The notes beneath the pieces are model-generated. The model had not been told where the DNA came from. It did not search any database and worked only from the letters and a program-made list of their open reading frames with translations. A program made the position numbers and the translations under genes. Below, one piece after another: positions 19,041 through 28,130 of a stretch of 64,000 nt of DNA (within the stretch, counting starts at the first letter, position 1; each line of letters opens with the position of its first letter). This stretch comes from Streptomyces sp. S4.7. GTDB lineage: Bacteria > Actinomycetota > Actinomycetes > Streptomycetales > Streptomycetaceae. The stretch spans positions 2,356,001 through 2,420,000 of the forward strand of contig NZ_CP048397.1 of assembly GCF_010384365.1 (NCBI RefSeq), given 5' to 3'.

Positions 19041-20465
19041 TCACTCCTCGGCGGAGGGGTCGTTCTTCTTACGGAAGAAGAAGACCGCCGCGCCACCCAG
19101 CAGGACCAGTCCGATCGCGACACCCGCGATCACCGGGGTGGCGTTGGAGGTGCCGGTCTCGGCCAGGTCGAGACCGTCCGTGCCCCCGGTGACGCCCGCC
19201 GAGGCCGGGGCCAGCTGGGTGGTGGTCTCGTCGGCCGGCGGGGCCGGGTTTCCGGTGGTGCGGCAGTCGAGGACGCCCTGGAAGTTCTCCGTGAAGCCAC
19301 CGGGCCCGGTGATCGTGAAGTCGTACGCCTGGTCCTCGGCGACCGGCACCGTGACCGTCCTGGCCTTGCCGGCCTCGACCTCGTACTCCTCGCCGGCGAG
19401 CTGGAAGGTGAACGGCTCGTCGCCCTTGTTGGCCGCCGTGACGTCCACGCCGCCCTTCGCGCAGTTCTTCTCGGCGGTGATGGCGGGTATCGCGCCCTGC
19501 GCGGCCCAGGTGGCGGTGGCCGTCGCCGAGACCGTGGACTCGCTGGAGCCGGCCAGGATCTGCGTCTGGCTCTTGGTGACCCCGGCGAACGCCCTGCCCA
19601 CCGGCACCGAAGTGGTCGCCTGCACGCTCAGTGAGGCCGTGCCGTCGGCCGCGTCCTCGGGAACGTCGAAGTACAGCCGCGCCCCGTCGGTCGCCTCGGT
19701 GACGGGCTTGCCGTCCTTGTCGGTGACCTTGATGCCCAGAGCTGCCGCGTCGGCGGGCGGGGACACCGCGACACTGTCCGCGTCCGTACGGACGGTGACC
19801 GGCCCGAGAAGCTCGCCGCTCCTGCCGGAGACCGCGCCGGGCTCCAGGGTGAGCGAGGCCTTGGGCTCACCGAGATGGTCGGCGCTCCGCTCCAGCCAGT
19901 CGGCCAGCTTCTCGGCCTGCGGGTCCACTGCGTCCACGTCGGCGTTGTCCGAGTGACGCCAGATCGCGACCTGCGTACCGGCGGCGGCGGTCCGCGCGGT
20001 GAGCGGTCCGGTGTCCGCGTCGTCGGCGAGCGCGGCGAGGTCGTCGACCTGGGGGTAGGAGTTCTGCAGGATCCAGCGGATCTTCCCGGCGTTCTTGTTC
20101 GCGCCGAGTGAGGTCTGGGCCCAGGGGGTCTCCAGATACTTCGCCTGGTTCTGCGTGGGGTTGTGGATGTCGATGCAGTACGTCTTGAGCTTGCCGCCGC
20201 CGTCGACGGTCATCTCGAAGAGCCCTGCGGGCAGTTCGCGCGTCTCGCCGTCCGTGTGGAGAACGGCCTTGTCGAACGTCCGGAGGCCGTCGAGCGTCGC
20301 GGCGGCGCCGCCGCGGTGCTGGAGCGTGTCGTCGGCCACGGCCACGCCCGCGCCGACCATGGAGCCCGCGACGACAAGGCCCGAGACGGCCATCGAGGCG
20401 GCGAGACGGGCGGCGCCCCGCCTCCGAGCGGTTGGAGCGAAGAACTCAGACAGCGCAGACAACAC
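19041..20465 (-). CDS. TQXA (thioester) domain surface protein with LAETG sortase signal
   Basis: A secreted wall-anchored protein of 474 residues. The signal peptide is long: an Arg-rich start then LAASMAVSGLVVAGSMVGAGVAVA. The thioester domain follows, with its cysteine in YCIDIHNPT (about residue 97) and its glutamine in TQVAIWRH (about 165). These residues form an internal thioester in related proteins, which react covalently with host or environmental surfaces. Two Ig-like regions follow. The C-terminus has LAETG (about 434), a membrane helix and FFFRKKN, a class E sortase substrate. GTG 20465 is chosen because GGAGGG lies eight bases before it. The gene is preceded by a 31-base palindrome (20599-20629). 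Confidence 0.88.
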   Translation of the reverse strand: MLSALSEFFAPTARRRGAARLAASMAVSGLVVAGSMVGAGVAVADDTLQHRGGAAATLDGLRTFDKAVLHTDGETRELPAGLFEMTVDGGGKLKTYCIDIHNPTQNQAKYLETPWAQTSLGANKNAGKIRWILQNSYPQVDDLAALADDADTGPLTARTAAAGTQVAIWRHSDNADVDAVDPQAEKLADWLERSADHLGEPKASLTLEPGAVSGRSGELLGPVTVRTDADSVAVSPPADAAALGIKVTDKDGKPVTEATDGARLYFDVPEDAADGTASLSVQATTSVPVGRAFAGVTKSQTQILAGSSESTVSATATATWAAQGAIPAITAEKNCAKGGVDVTAANKGDEPFTFQLAGEEYEVEAGKARTVTVPVAEDQAYDFTITGPGGFTENFQGVLDCRTTGNPAPPADETTTQLAPASAGVTGGTDGLDLAETGTSNATPVIAGVAIGLVLLGGAAVFFFRKKNDPSAEE

Positions 20466-20598
20466 AGATTTTTCCCTCCGGGCGAGGTCCTCCGCGTGGG
20501 ACGCGTGGGGGGATTGCCTCACCAGCAGACTCAAGTGCCCCATGAGTACTCGGGAATCCTATGGATCAAGGGGACCGCCGATGCCCGTTCATACGTTC

Positions 20599-20629
20599 CG
20601 ATAACCGTTCCGAATCGGAATCGTTATCG
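20599..20629. promoter_or_regulatory. 31-base near-perfect palindrome upstream of the surface-protein gene
   Basis: The arms CGATAACCGTTCCGA and TCGGAATCGTTATCG flank one central A; 13 of 15 positions pair. It lies 134 bases before the GTG of the TQXA gene and 52 bases after the SSB gene. Its lower GC than the surroundings and its length favour a regulator-binding site over a terminator, but a terminator for the SSB gene cannot be excluded. Confidence 0.5.
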
Positions 20630-20680
20630 CTCACACCTTCGGGTTCGTTCGACTATCGACATATCTCCACAACTCCCCGG

Positions 20681-21211
20681 TCAGAGCGGCCCGGTCGGCG
20701 CCGCGACCTCCCCGGCCGACGCGGACGACTCGTCCTGTTCGGACAACCACGGTTGCGTATGCACGGGTTCGCGGGTCACCGCCGTCGCACCGGACATCGC
20801 CGCGGATGTCGCGGCCGACGCGTCCGCCGGACGCTCCGTCAGCGCCGGATTCGCCCGTGCCACCCGCTTGAACGCCGAGGTCCCCCACGTCAGATCGTGA
20901 CCGACAGACACCGCGTCGATGTCCACGAACGTCCGGCGCACGCCGTCCTTCGCCTCCTCCCTCACGCGCAGCTTGCCGTGCACCACCAGCGGGTCTCCCA
21001 CATTGACCGACGCGGTGAGGTTCGCCCCGAGATTCCGCCACGCGCAGACGGTGTAGAAGCTCGTACCACCGTCGGTCCAGACCGAATTGCGGCGGTCCCA
21101 GCGGCGCGGAGTCACCGCGAACCTGAACCGCGCCACCCCACCGTTCGTCGTCTCCCGGTACTCCACACCCGTCGCGGCATTACCCACCAGCGTCACCACC
21201 GTGTCGTTCAT
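20681..21211 (-). CDS. Single-stranded DNA-binding protein paralogue (SsbB-like)
   Basis: A 176-residue protein with one OB fold (about 1-110): MNDTVVTLVGNAATGVEYRE, RFRFAVTPRRWDR, FYTVCAWRNLGANL and VVHGKLRVREE align with the bacterial SSB core. The C-terminal tail is Ala/Thr-rich and lacks the DDDIPF-type acidic tip used by housekeeping SSB to recruit partners. That fits the second SSB of streptomycetes, which serves chromosome segregation at sporulation. AGGGGG lies six bases before the ATG. It is downstream of the dynamin pair, with a 187-base gap. Confidence 0.85.
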   Translation of the reverse strand: MNDTVVTLVGNAATGVEYRETTNGGVARFRFAVTPRRWDRRNSVWTDGGTSFYTVCAWRNLGANLTASVNVGDPLVVHGKLRVREEAKDGVRRTFVDIDAVSVGHDLTWGTSAFKRVARANPALTERPADASAATSAAMSGATAVTREPVHTQPWLSEQDESSASAGEVAAPTGPL

Positions 21212-21398
21212 GACAGCCCCCTGCTTCTCCGGCGTCGGCGCTCACCGACCACTTCATGCTGGCCCGGAGGAGAAATCTCTGCCGACGCCTGTGGACTACT
21301 CGCCAGTTGTGCAAAACTCCGTCACCCTTTCGTGGCCAACCGCGCCCAACCGCCGGAAACACCCGGCCCACCCGGCACGTGCGAGCACGCAGAGCGCT

Positions 21399-23360
21399 CT
21401 ACCTCGTCAGCCCCGACACCGTCGAGTACTGCTCCCGCACCTCCCGGTACCGCATCAGCTCCGCCGCGATCGGATCGAGCACCTTGGCCCGTCCGCAGCC
21501 CGCCGCCGCCTCGCGCAGCCTCCGCTCCGCGTCCTGCCCGTACCGCCTCGCCGGTCCGCGCGCCGCCGCCGCGCACGCCCACTCCACCAGCGGCCCGCCG
21601 ACGATCCCGCCGAGCATCACCAGCACGGGCGGGACGATGCCGGGATCGAGCACCCCGATGATCTGGCCGACCAGCCACAGCCCGCCGTAGATTTGCAGGA
21701 GCGTCATGGTCGCCTGTGCGAGCACCGCCGCCGGCCACCAGGCGGGGCGCGAGGGGCGACCGCTCGGCGGCCCCGCCGTCACCGCCAGCTCGTCCAGGGC
21801 CTCCGGCAGCCCTACGGCGCCCCGCACCGCCGCCTCGCGCACCGCCTGCGCCCACGGCCGGGGCAGCCCGGCCGCCGCGTCGTCCGCGACCGTACGCACG
21901 GCCTGCTCGACCCGTTGCCTGGCGGTGAGTTCGTCCTCCACGATCACCTCGGCGCGCGGCACGCCGCCGCCGGGTGTCCGGGTGCGTTCGTACCAGCGCC
22001 ACAGCCGCAGCCAGGGCGTGCCGCAGGCGCGTCCGGCGTTCCTGAGCCACTCGCGTTCGGCGGCCTCACCGGTGGCCACCGCGCCCACCGCTCCCGCGAG
22101 CCGTTCGGCGAACTCATCGCGCGAGCGCTCGCTGAGGCCCGTGCGCCCGTCGGCGACGTACACCGAGCGCAGCCGCGCGGCGGCCGCGTCCACATCGGCC
22201 GACAGCCGCCTCGCGGCGGCGTTCCGCTCCTGGACGCAACGGCCGATCTCCCCGCGCAGTTCGCCCACACCCCGGCCGGTGAGCGCGGAGATCGGCAGCA
22301 CCGTGGCCCCCGGTTCACCGTGCTCGCCGAGCGCCATGCCGTCCTCGTCGAGCAGTCTGCGCAGATCGTCCAGGACCTGGTCGGCGGCGTCCGCGGGCAG
22401 CCGGTCGATCTGGTTCAGCACGACGAAGGTGATCTCCGCGTGGCCGGCGAGCGGTCGCAGATAGCGCTCGTGGAGCGCGGCGTCGGCGTACTTCTCGGGG
22501 TCGACCACCCAGATGACGGCGTCGACCAGGGCCAGTACGCGGTCGACCTGGTCCCGGTGCGCCACGACGGCGGAGTCGTGGTCGGGCAGGTCGATGAGGA
22601 CGAGACCCTCCAGTTCCTCGTCCCCGTCACCGCCCGCGAGCGGCTTACGACGCAGCCTCCCGGGGATGGCGAGCCGGTCGAGCAGCCCGGCGGCGCCCTC
22701 GGACCAGACGCAGGCGATGGGCGCGGAGGTGGTGGGCCTGCGCAGCCCAGTCTCGGAGATCGGTACCTCGGCGAGGGCGTTGAACAGCGTCGACTTGCCG
22801 CTTCCCGTCGCGCCGGCGATGGCGACGACCGTGTGCCGGGACGAGAGCCTCTGCCGCGTGGACGCCTCGTCCAGCACGCGTCCGGCCTCGGCGAGCGTCG
22901 TCCCCTCGATGCGGGTCCGCGAGAGACCCACGAGTTCACGCAGGGCGTCGAGCCGCGCCCGCAACGGCCCTTCGTAGGCGCCTCCGATGGGCTGGTGCGC
23001 GCCGGCCGGGGCCGCCGTACCGCCGTCGATCCCCTCCACGCCGACGGTGACGGCCACGCCGCCGACGCCGTTGTGCCCGGCCGCGTGACGGGCGATCAGT
23101 CCGTCGTCCCAGCTCCGATCCGCGCCTTCCGCACCGCTGTTCGCACCGCCCTTCGTACCACCGTTCGCACCGGTCACCTCTGCCGTACCAGCACCGCCGG
23201 CACCGCTCGCACCACCAGAACCACCGGCCGTCCCGGCATCGGCCGTCCCGGCATCGGCCTTCCCGGCCCTGGCCCTTCCGGCTCCGACCTTTCCGGCTCC
23301 GGTCTCACCGGGCCCGTTCGTCAACGTGCTCACGTCCGTCGCGTCCGCCATCTCGGTCAC
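21399..23360 (-). CDS. dynB: Dynamin-like GTPase with C-terminal membrane segments (DynB-like)
   Basis: A 653-residue large GTPase. An Ala/Gly/Thr-rich N-terminal segment (about 15-80) precedes the G domain with P-loop GATGSGKST (183-191), switch motif [10 protein letters not shown] and base-recognition motif [10 protein letters not shown] helical region follows, then two closely spaced hydrophobic segments ([37 protein letters not shown], about 550-590) and a short helical tail. In Streptomyces, DynB works with DynA to stabilise FtsZ rings at sporulation septa; membrane segments in the second gene fit DynB. The GTG start overlaps the dynA stop as GTGA. The name is assigned from pairing and topology, not by alignment. 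Confidence 0.78.
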   Translation of the reverse strand: MTEMADATDVSTLTNGPGETGAGKVGAGRARAGKADAGTADAGTAGGSGGASGAGGAGTAEVTGANGGTKGGANSGAEGADRSWDDGLIARHAAGHNGVGGVAVTVGVEGIDGGTAAPAGAHQPIGGAYEGPLRARLDALRELVGLSRTRIEGTTLAEAGRVLDEASTRQRLSSRHTVVAIAGATGSGKSTLFNALAEVPISETGLRRPTTSAPIACVWSEGAAGLLDRLAIPGRLRRKPLAGGDGDEELEGLVLIDLPDHDSAVVAHRDQVDRVLALVDAVIWVVDPEKYADAALHERYLRPLAGHAEITFVVLNQIDRLPADAADQVLDDLRRLLDEDGMALGEHGEPGATVLPISALTGRGVGELRGEIGRCVQERNAAARRLSADVDAAAARLRSVYVADGRTGLSERSRDEFAERLAGAVGAVATGEAAEREWLRNAGRACGTPWLRLWRWYERTRTPGGGVPRAEVIVEDELTARQRVEQAVRTVADDAAAGLPRPWAQAVREAAVRGAVGLPEALDELAVTAGPPSGRPSRPAWWPAAVLAQATMTLLQIYGGLWLVGQIIGVLDPGIVPPVLVMLGGIVGGPLVEWACAAAARGPARRYGQDAERRLREAAAGCGRAKVLDPIAAELMRYREVREQYSTVSGLTR

Positions 23361-24955
23361 ATCTCCTTCTGGAGTACGGAAAGCGCGGCGATGAGTTCCG
23401 CCTGCGGCTCCGGCGCCACTTCGAGCGCGTCGAGGGGAGCCAGCCGCCGGTCCCGTTCTGTGTGCAGTACGTCGTCGATGTATGTCGCCACCAGGTCACC
23501 GCCCTTGTCGCGCAGCCGCAGCGCGCCCTGCGCCCCGATCCGCTCGGCCAGCCGCTCCCCCGCGACCCGGGTGCGGTGCCCGCCGAGAAGGGAGGCGGCC
23601 AGGAGCGCGGCGACGGTCTCGGCGTCGGGCGCGCCGGCGCGTTCGAGGAGTCGTACCTCGTCCTCGGCCAACTCCTCGACGACCCGCCGCCAGCGCCGTA
23701 CGGCCATCCCGATCCGCTCGGACACCTCACCGTCCGGCCCCGGTGCCAGGACCGCCGCCGAGGCGGGCTCGCGCCGCCACGCCTCGATGACCTGCTCGTC
23801 GGCGGCGGCGACGGCGCACTGGAGCAGCGAGGCCAGGCTCTCGACCAGCGAATCGAGCAGTTCCCGCGCGGAGCTGTCCCTCGGATAGCCGCGCCAGCGG
23901 GTCCGCGCGTCCCCCGCGAGCACGGCCCCCGCCTTGAGCCGCCCCCGTACCCGCTCGCGCTCGGACGCGTACGCCTCCTCGACGGCGCCCGTGAGGCGTA
24001 CGGCGGCGGCGTACTGCGCCGCGACGGCGCCCGCGAGCTCCGGCATCCGCACGTTGAGCGACCCGATGACACCGGCGGCCGTACGCACAACGGCCTGCTG
24101 GCGGGCCGCCGGATCCCGCACCCGGTGCGTCAGCCAGGCCAGCAGGGGCGCGACGGCGGTGGTGGGGAGCAGCCCGCTGCCGCCGCCCGCCGACTCGGGC
24201 AGTTCGGGGATGGTGAAGCGCGGCACGTCACCCAGGCCCGCCTTGGTGAGCAGCGCCGCGTACTGACGTGACACCTCGTCAATCATCTGATGGGGCACCC
24301 GGTCGAGGACGGTCACGAGCGAGGCGTCGTACTCCTTCGCCGTACGCAGCAGATGCCAGGGCACCGCGTCGGCGTACCGGGACGCGGTGGTGACCATCAC
24401 CCACACGTCGGCCGCGCAGATCAACTCGGCGGCCAGGACCCGGTTCCGTACGACGAGCGAGTCGATGTCGGGCGCGTCCAGCAGCGCGAGGCCGCGGGGC
24501 AGCGCCGCAGCGGTGTCGATGCGCAGCGCGTACTCGTCGTCCGCGCTCCAGGCGCCCGGGCCGCCGTCCTTCTCCTGCTGGGTCAGAAAGACGCGGGGCA
24601 GCTGCGGCAGGACCCGTACGCCGTCGAACCAGTGGCAGTCGTCGGGGTGGCACACCAGTACCGGCGTACGTGTCGTGGGCCGCAGCACGCCCGCTTCGCT
24701 GACCCGCCGCCCCACAAGGGAGTTGACCAGCGTCGACTTCCCGGCCCCGGTGGATCCGCCCACCACGGCGAGCAGCGGCGCTTCGGGGTCCCGGAGCCGT
24801 GGCACCAGATAGTCGTCGAGCTGCGCGAGAAGCTCCTCCCTGGTCTGCCGGGCACGCGGAGTCCCGGCGAGGGGGAGTGGAAGACGCACGGCGGCGACAC
24901 GGTCGCGCAGCGCGGAAAGTGCGTCGATCAGCTGAGGCCGTACGTCCAAGGTCAC
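23357..24955 (-). CDS. dynA: Dynamin-like GTPase (DynA-like)
   Basis: A 532-residue soluble GTPase and first gene of the pair. P-loop [10 protein letters not shown] (66-75), the threonine region [11 protein letters not shown], switch [12 protein letters not shown] and a TVLDRVP motif in place of NKxD are visible. The rest is helical, with no membrane segment. It probably co-assembles with DynB on membranes at division sites. GTG 24955 gives the start [10 protein letters not shown]; a second GTG directly before it is equally possible, and neither has a clear Shine-Dalgarno. The 318 bases up to the tRNA contain its promoter region, including an AT-rich patch near 24970-25000, and no further gene. 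Confidence 0.8.
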   Translation of the reverse strand: MTLDVRPQLIDALSALRDRVAAVRLPLPLAGTPRARQTREELLAQLDDYLVPRLRDPEAPLLAVVGGSTGAGKSTLVNSLVGRRVSEAGVLRPTTRTPVLVCHPDDCHWFDGVRVLPQLPRVFLTQQEKDGGPGAWSADDEYALRIDTAAALPRGLALLDAPDIDSLVVRNRVLAAELICAADVWVMVTTASRYADAVPWHLLRTAKEYDASLVTVLDRVPHQMIDEVSRQYAALLTKAGLGDVPRFTIPELPESAGGGSGLLPTTAVAPLLAWLTHRVRDPAARQQAVVRTAAGVIGSLNVRMPELAGAVAAQYAAAVRLTGAVEEAYASERERVRGRLKAGAVLAGDARTRWRGYPRDSSARELLDSLVESLASLLQCAVAAADEQVIEAWRREPASAAVLAPGPDGEVSERIGMAVRRWRRVVEELAEDEVRLLERAGAPDAETVAALLAASLLGGHRTRVAGERLAERIGAQGALRLRDKGGDLVATYIDDVLHTERDRRLAPLDALEVAPEPQAELIAALSVLQKEM

Positions 24956-25273
24956 CACATGCGAAGAATGCCCAACTTTAGCGGCTTTTTGAAGCGTATA
25001 GACATCTCCTGCGCGCCGGTCAGCCGTGGGGGACAGACAGGACGAGTGGGGCACAGGCATAACGAGTGCACAACACCCGTAGCTTGAGGCGCGAAAAGCA
25101 CTGCAGGAATCGCACCTGCCTGCGATTATCGGTTCGCTTCACCGAACCTCCACATCGTGCCACGCAGGTGAAGCAACCGGGTCAGGGTGAGCGGAGCCCT
25201 ATCCTTGTCCCGGCACAGGTCACGGACCGCACGGACTGCCCACCGGCACTCCGGGCCCCGGGACCACGTTCCG

Positions 25274-25346
25274 GCCCCCGTAGCTCAGTGGATAGAGCAG
25301 GCGCCTTCTAAGCGCTTGGCCGCAGGTTCGAGTCCTGCCGGGGGCG
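25274..25346 (+). tRNA. tRNA-Arg (anticodon TCT)
   Basis: A full cloverleaf is seen by eye. The acceptor stem GCCCCCG/CGGGGGC is perfect. The D arm is GCTC...GAGC, the anticodon stem GGCGC/GCGCT encloses loop CTTCTAA with anticodon TCT, and the T arm is GCAGG-TTCGAGT-CCTGC. The discriminator is G. CCA is not encoded (CAA follows). It reads the AGA codon, which is rare in this genome type. No integrase or att-like duplication is seen beside it. Confidence 0.95.
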
Positions 25347-25503
25347 CAACAGACATCGCGCCGGATCGGCGGCGTTTCACACAGGTCCGGCTTCCCGTGT
25401 CCGGTTCTCCGGCGGAAGGCCGGGGACGGCGGGCCGCGCCGAAACCGCCGCGCCGAAGCGGCGATTGCGCCGCACGGACGGACGAGCCCCGGCGCAGGCG
25501 CCG

Positions 25504-25665
25504 CTAGGGTCTGTCGTTTGGATCAGGCCGGATCAGGGAGCGGGGTCCGGTGCGTGCGATCGCAAGGCGGAGGAGGGAGACAACGCGGAGCGTTGGCGAC
25601 CGACGACAACGCGGCGGGCGTGCCAGGGGCCGCGAGCCCGGCAAGATCCGAACGACAGGCCCTAG
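25504..25665. repeat. Inverted-repeat element, copy B (MITE-like, intact CTAG ends)
   Basis: A 162-bp segment bounded by CTAG on both sides. The left end CTAGGGTCTGTCGTTTGGAT and the right end ATCCGAACGACAGGCCCTAG are inverted repeats matching at about 18 of 20 positions. The interior shares GGTGCGTGCGATCGCAAGG and later GCGGCG...GTGCC with copy A. No coding capacity is seen. The right CTAG supplies the TAG stop of the MFS gene on the minus strand. The 157 bases between the tRNA and this element hold no gene. Confidence 0.75.
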
Positions 25666-26981
25666 CCCCCGGATCGCCCGAGCGCGACCGACCCGCCAGG
25701 TGCCGGCAGCTCCTTCCCCAGCCGCGCGAGCGGGGAGAACGCCATGAACAGCGGGGACAGCACCATGCCGACCGCTGTGAGCAGCAGGCTGGTTCGCAGA
25801 TCCCACCGGTCGGCCAGAAAGCCGCCGAGCAGCGAGCCGAGCGGGGTCAGTCCCATGCCGACGAAATTGATCGTCGCGACCACTCGTCCCTGGATGGGCA
25901 GCGGCGTGATCGACTGGCGAACCGCCATCACCGTGACGTCGACCAGCTGACCGAAGGCGCCGAACAGGAAGTTGACCGCCATGAGGGAGGCGACCGTGAG
26001 AGCGGTGGAGCCGCGCATGGCCGGTACGCACAGCATCACGGCGTCGGCGAGCACCGCCGACGACACCAGCACCACGCCGTGGCCGAACCTCCTCGGCAGC
26101 CGCGCCGCCAGTACGGATCCGACCAGCGCCCCCGGGCCCATGGCCGCGAGCACCAGGCCCACCTCCGTACCCGACAGATGCAGCGTGCGCGGCAGGAAGA
26201 GCAGATAGACGGTCATCAGGGCCGCGAAGAAGAAGTGGAAGAGCGCCGAGGCGAGCCCCACGGCCCGCAAGGACGGATCACCTGCGACCAGGCGGAGACC
26301 TTCGGTGATCTGCCGTCCCATCCGGGTGGGGCGTTCGACGGCGCGGGGCGGCGACTCGCGGTGCCGGATCCGCCGGATCGACAGGCAGGACACGCCGAAG
26401 AAGAACGCGCCCGCGATCACCGCGATCGGCGCCGTGAGGAGCGACACGAGCGCACCGCCGAGCGCGGGTCCGCCGATCTGCGCCGCGGATCTGCTGCCCT
26501 CCAGCGCGCTGTTGCCCTGCACCAACTGGTCGCGTTTCACCAGCCGTACGAGGGCGGCCTGGTAGGCCACGTCGAAGAACACCGTGAGCACGCCGACGAG
26601 GAAAGCGACAACGAGCAGTACGGGAATCCCGAGTACGCCCAGCAGGAAGGCGATCGGGATCGCGGCAAGTGCCGCCGCCCGGCCGAAGTCCGCCAGCACC
26701 ATCACGTTGCGGGATCGCCAACGGTCCACCCACACGCCCACGAAGAGCGAGAACAGGAGGATCGGTATCTGCTGGACGGCGCGGAGTGCGCCGAGTTGGG
26801 TGGAGTCGGCGTTGAGCGCCACCACGGCGAGGAGCGGCAGCGTCACCTGGCCGGCCTGAGCCCCGAACTGGGACGCCGTCTGGCCTGCCCAGAGCCTGCG
26901 GAAGTCGCGGTCCCGCCAGAGGCTCGGCGGAGTGGGTGATGCGGGAGATTCAGGTGATGGCACAGCCGGCACGGACGGCAC
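25662..26981 (-). CDS. MFS exporter (EntS-like MFS_3 family)
   Basis: A 439-residue integral membrane transporter with about 12 hydrophobic segments. It starts with FRRLWAGQTASQFGAQAGQVTLPLLAVV and has the loop motif GVWVDRWRSRNVMVLADFGR after helix 2, as in drug or siderophore efflux pumps of the MFS_3 group. The start is GTG 26981, with AAGGGG six bases upstream. The stop codon is formed by the CTAG end of repeat element B. The 212 bases between it and the next gene contain a short AGGTC-6-GACCT dyad at 27074-27089 and no gene. The cargo is unknown. Confidence 0.87.
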   Translation of the reverse strand: MPSVPAVPSPESPASPTPPSLWRDRDFRRLWAGQTASQFGAQAGQVTLPLLAVVALNADSTQLGALRAVQQIPILLFSLFVGVWVDRWRSRNVMVLADFGRAAALAAIPIAFLLGVLGIPVLLVVAFLVGVLTVFFDVAYQAALVRLVKRDQLVQGNSALEGSRSAAQIGGPALGGALVSLLTAPIAVIAGAFFFGVSCLSIRRIRHRESPPRAVERPTRMGRQITEGLRLVAGDPSLRAVGLASALFHFFFAALMTVYLLFLPRTLHLSGTEVGLVLAAMGPGALVGSVLAARLPRRFGHGVVLVSSAVLADAVMLCVPAMRGSTALTVASLMAVNFLFGAFGQLVDVTVMAVRQSITPLPIQGRVVATINFVGMGLTPLGSLLGGFLADRWDLRTSLLLTAVGMVLSPLFMAFSPLARLGKELPAPGGSVALGRSGG

Positions 26982-27193
26982 AAGGACCCCTTGAGTTGCC
27001 GAGAACGAAATCCGCCGAAATGGGGCGGTGAAAGGTTCGCTGTGCCGCAGCTCAAAGGGCAGCACGCGATGACAGGTCGGTCGTGACCTACGGCGTCAAC
27101 GCGCGCTCGGGTAACCGGGTGTCTCGGGCATCGGCATCTCAACTCCTCTCGAACGACGTGCCGGTTGAAGACTGGTCGCGGATCGGTCCATCG

Positions 27194-28012
27194 TCAGCCC
27201 CAGGTGAGCGGGTCGAGATGGAGATAGAACTTCTCCCGGTCACGGTCGAGCACGATGCCGTACCGCTCGGCGAACGCCTCGTCCGCGGAGTTCGCCTGCC
27301 CCTCATCCGCCCAGGTTTCGCGGGAGTTGGCGAGCAGGAGAGCGATGTCCGCGTACGGATCGGCCGCTCCGAGCCGGCCGAGATCGATGAAACCCGCCAC
27401 GTTCGTCGTCTCCGGGTCGAGGACGACGTTGGGCAGGCACAGGTCCCCGTGGCAGACGACGGTCTCGGCGGCCTCCTGGGCGAGGCGGTGTCCGAGCTGC
27501 GGTACGAGGCGTGCGAGCAACTCGTCGGCGGGTGTCCCCTGCTGGTCCTCGGGGAGGAACTCGGGATTGACCGCACCCCGCTCGACGACATCACGGGCGG
27601 TCGCGAACATTCCCGAGAGGTCGCGGGTGAACGGGCACTCCCGTACCGGCAGTTCGTGCAGGTGCCGCACGGCATCGGCGATGGACGTCCAGGCCACCCG
27701 GAGTCGCGTGGCCGGCACGCGGTCGGCGGGGACTCCCGCGACGGCGCTCATCACCAGGCAGGCCGCGTCGGGGGTGACACGCCAGTCGAGCACGCGCGGA
27801 CCCGGCACACCCTGCTCGCTGAGCCAGCCGACACGATCGAGTTCCTCCTTCAGCGAGGCCGCGGAGTCGGCGGGGACGCATTTCGCGTACCGCGTGCCGT
27901 CCTCGGAACGGAACACACCGGCCCCCGACTCGCCGTCCAGGACGGGCTCCCACGCGCCCGCGCCGCCGTCGTGGCCGCTGGCCAGTAGTGCCCGGAACAT
28001 CGAATCGATCAC
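27194..28012 (-). CDS. APH(3'')-type aminoglycoside phosphotransferase
   Basis: A cytoplasmic small-molecule kinase of 272 residues. The catalytic loop VCHGDLCLPNVVLDPE and the metal-binding FIDLGRLGAADPYADIALLL closely match APH(3'') streptomycin phosphotransferases (StrA/AphE type). The N-lobe has AKCVPA with the ATP lysine. The tail ETWADEG...FAERYGIVLDRDREKFYLHLD is also family-typical. It would inactivate streptomycin-like aminoglycosides by 3''-phosphorylation; whether it confers resistance here is untested. GTG 28012 is chosen for the AGGGTGG upstream; ATG 28000 is the alternative. It stands alone, with no streptomycin biosynthesis genes nearby. Confidence 0.82.
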   Translation of the reverse strand: MIDSMFRALLASGHDGGAGAWEPVLDGESGAGVFRSEDGTRYAKCVPADSAASLKEELDRVGWLSEQGVPGPRVLDWRVTPDAACLVMSAVAGVPADRVPATRLRVAWTSIADAVRHLHELPVRECPFTRDLSGMFATARDVVERGAVNPEFLPEDQQGTPADELLARLVPQLGHRLAQEAAETVVCHGDLCLPNVVLDPETTNVAGFIDLGRLGAADPYADIALLLANSRETWADEGQANSADEAFAERYGIVLDRDREKFYLHLDPLTWG

Positions 28013-28130
28013 GACGGCCACCCTAGCCAGAGCGGCCCGCATCGCACCTGGCATTGAATGCGTGAGCGCGGCGCCACGGACCGGACAGCATCCCGGTCCC
28101 CGGCTCCCGGTCCGCCGACACCCCGGTGGC

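Noticed and set aside
25274..25346. tRNA-Arg as attachment site of an integrated element
   Set aside because: No integrase, excisionase or repeated tRNA 3' end nearby; the small HTH protein at 52810 is 27 kb away.
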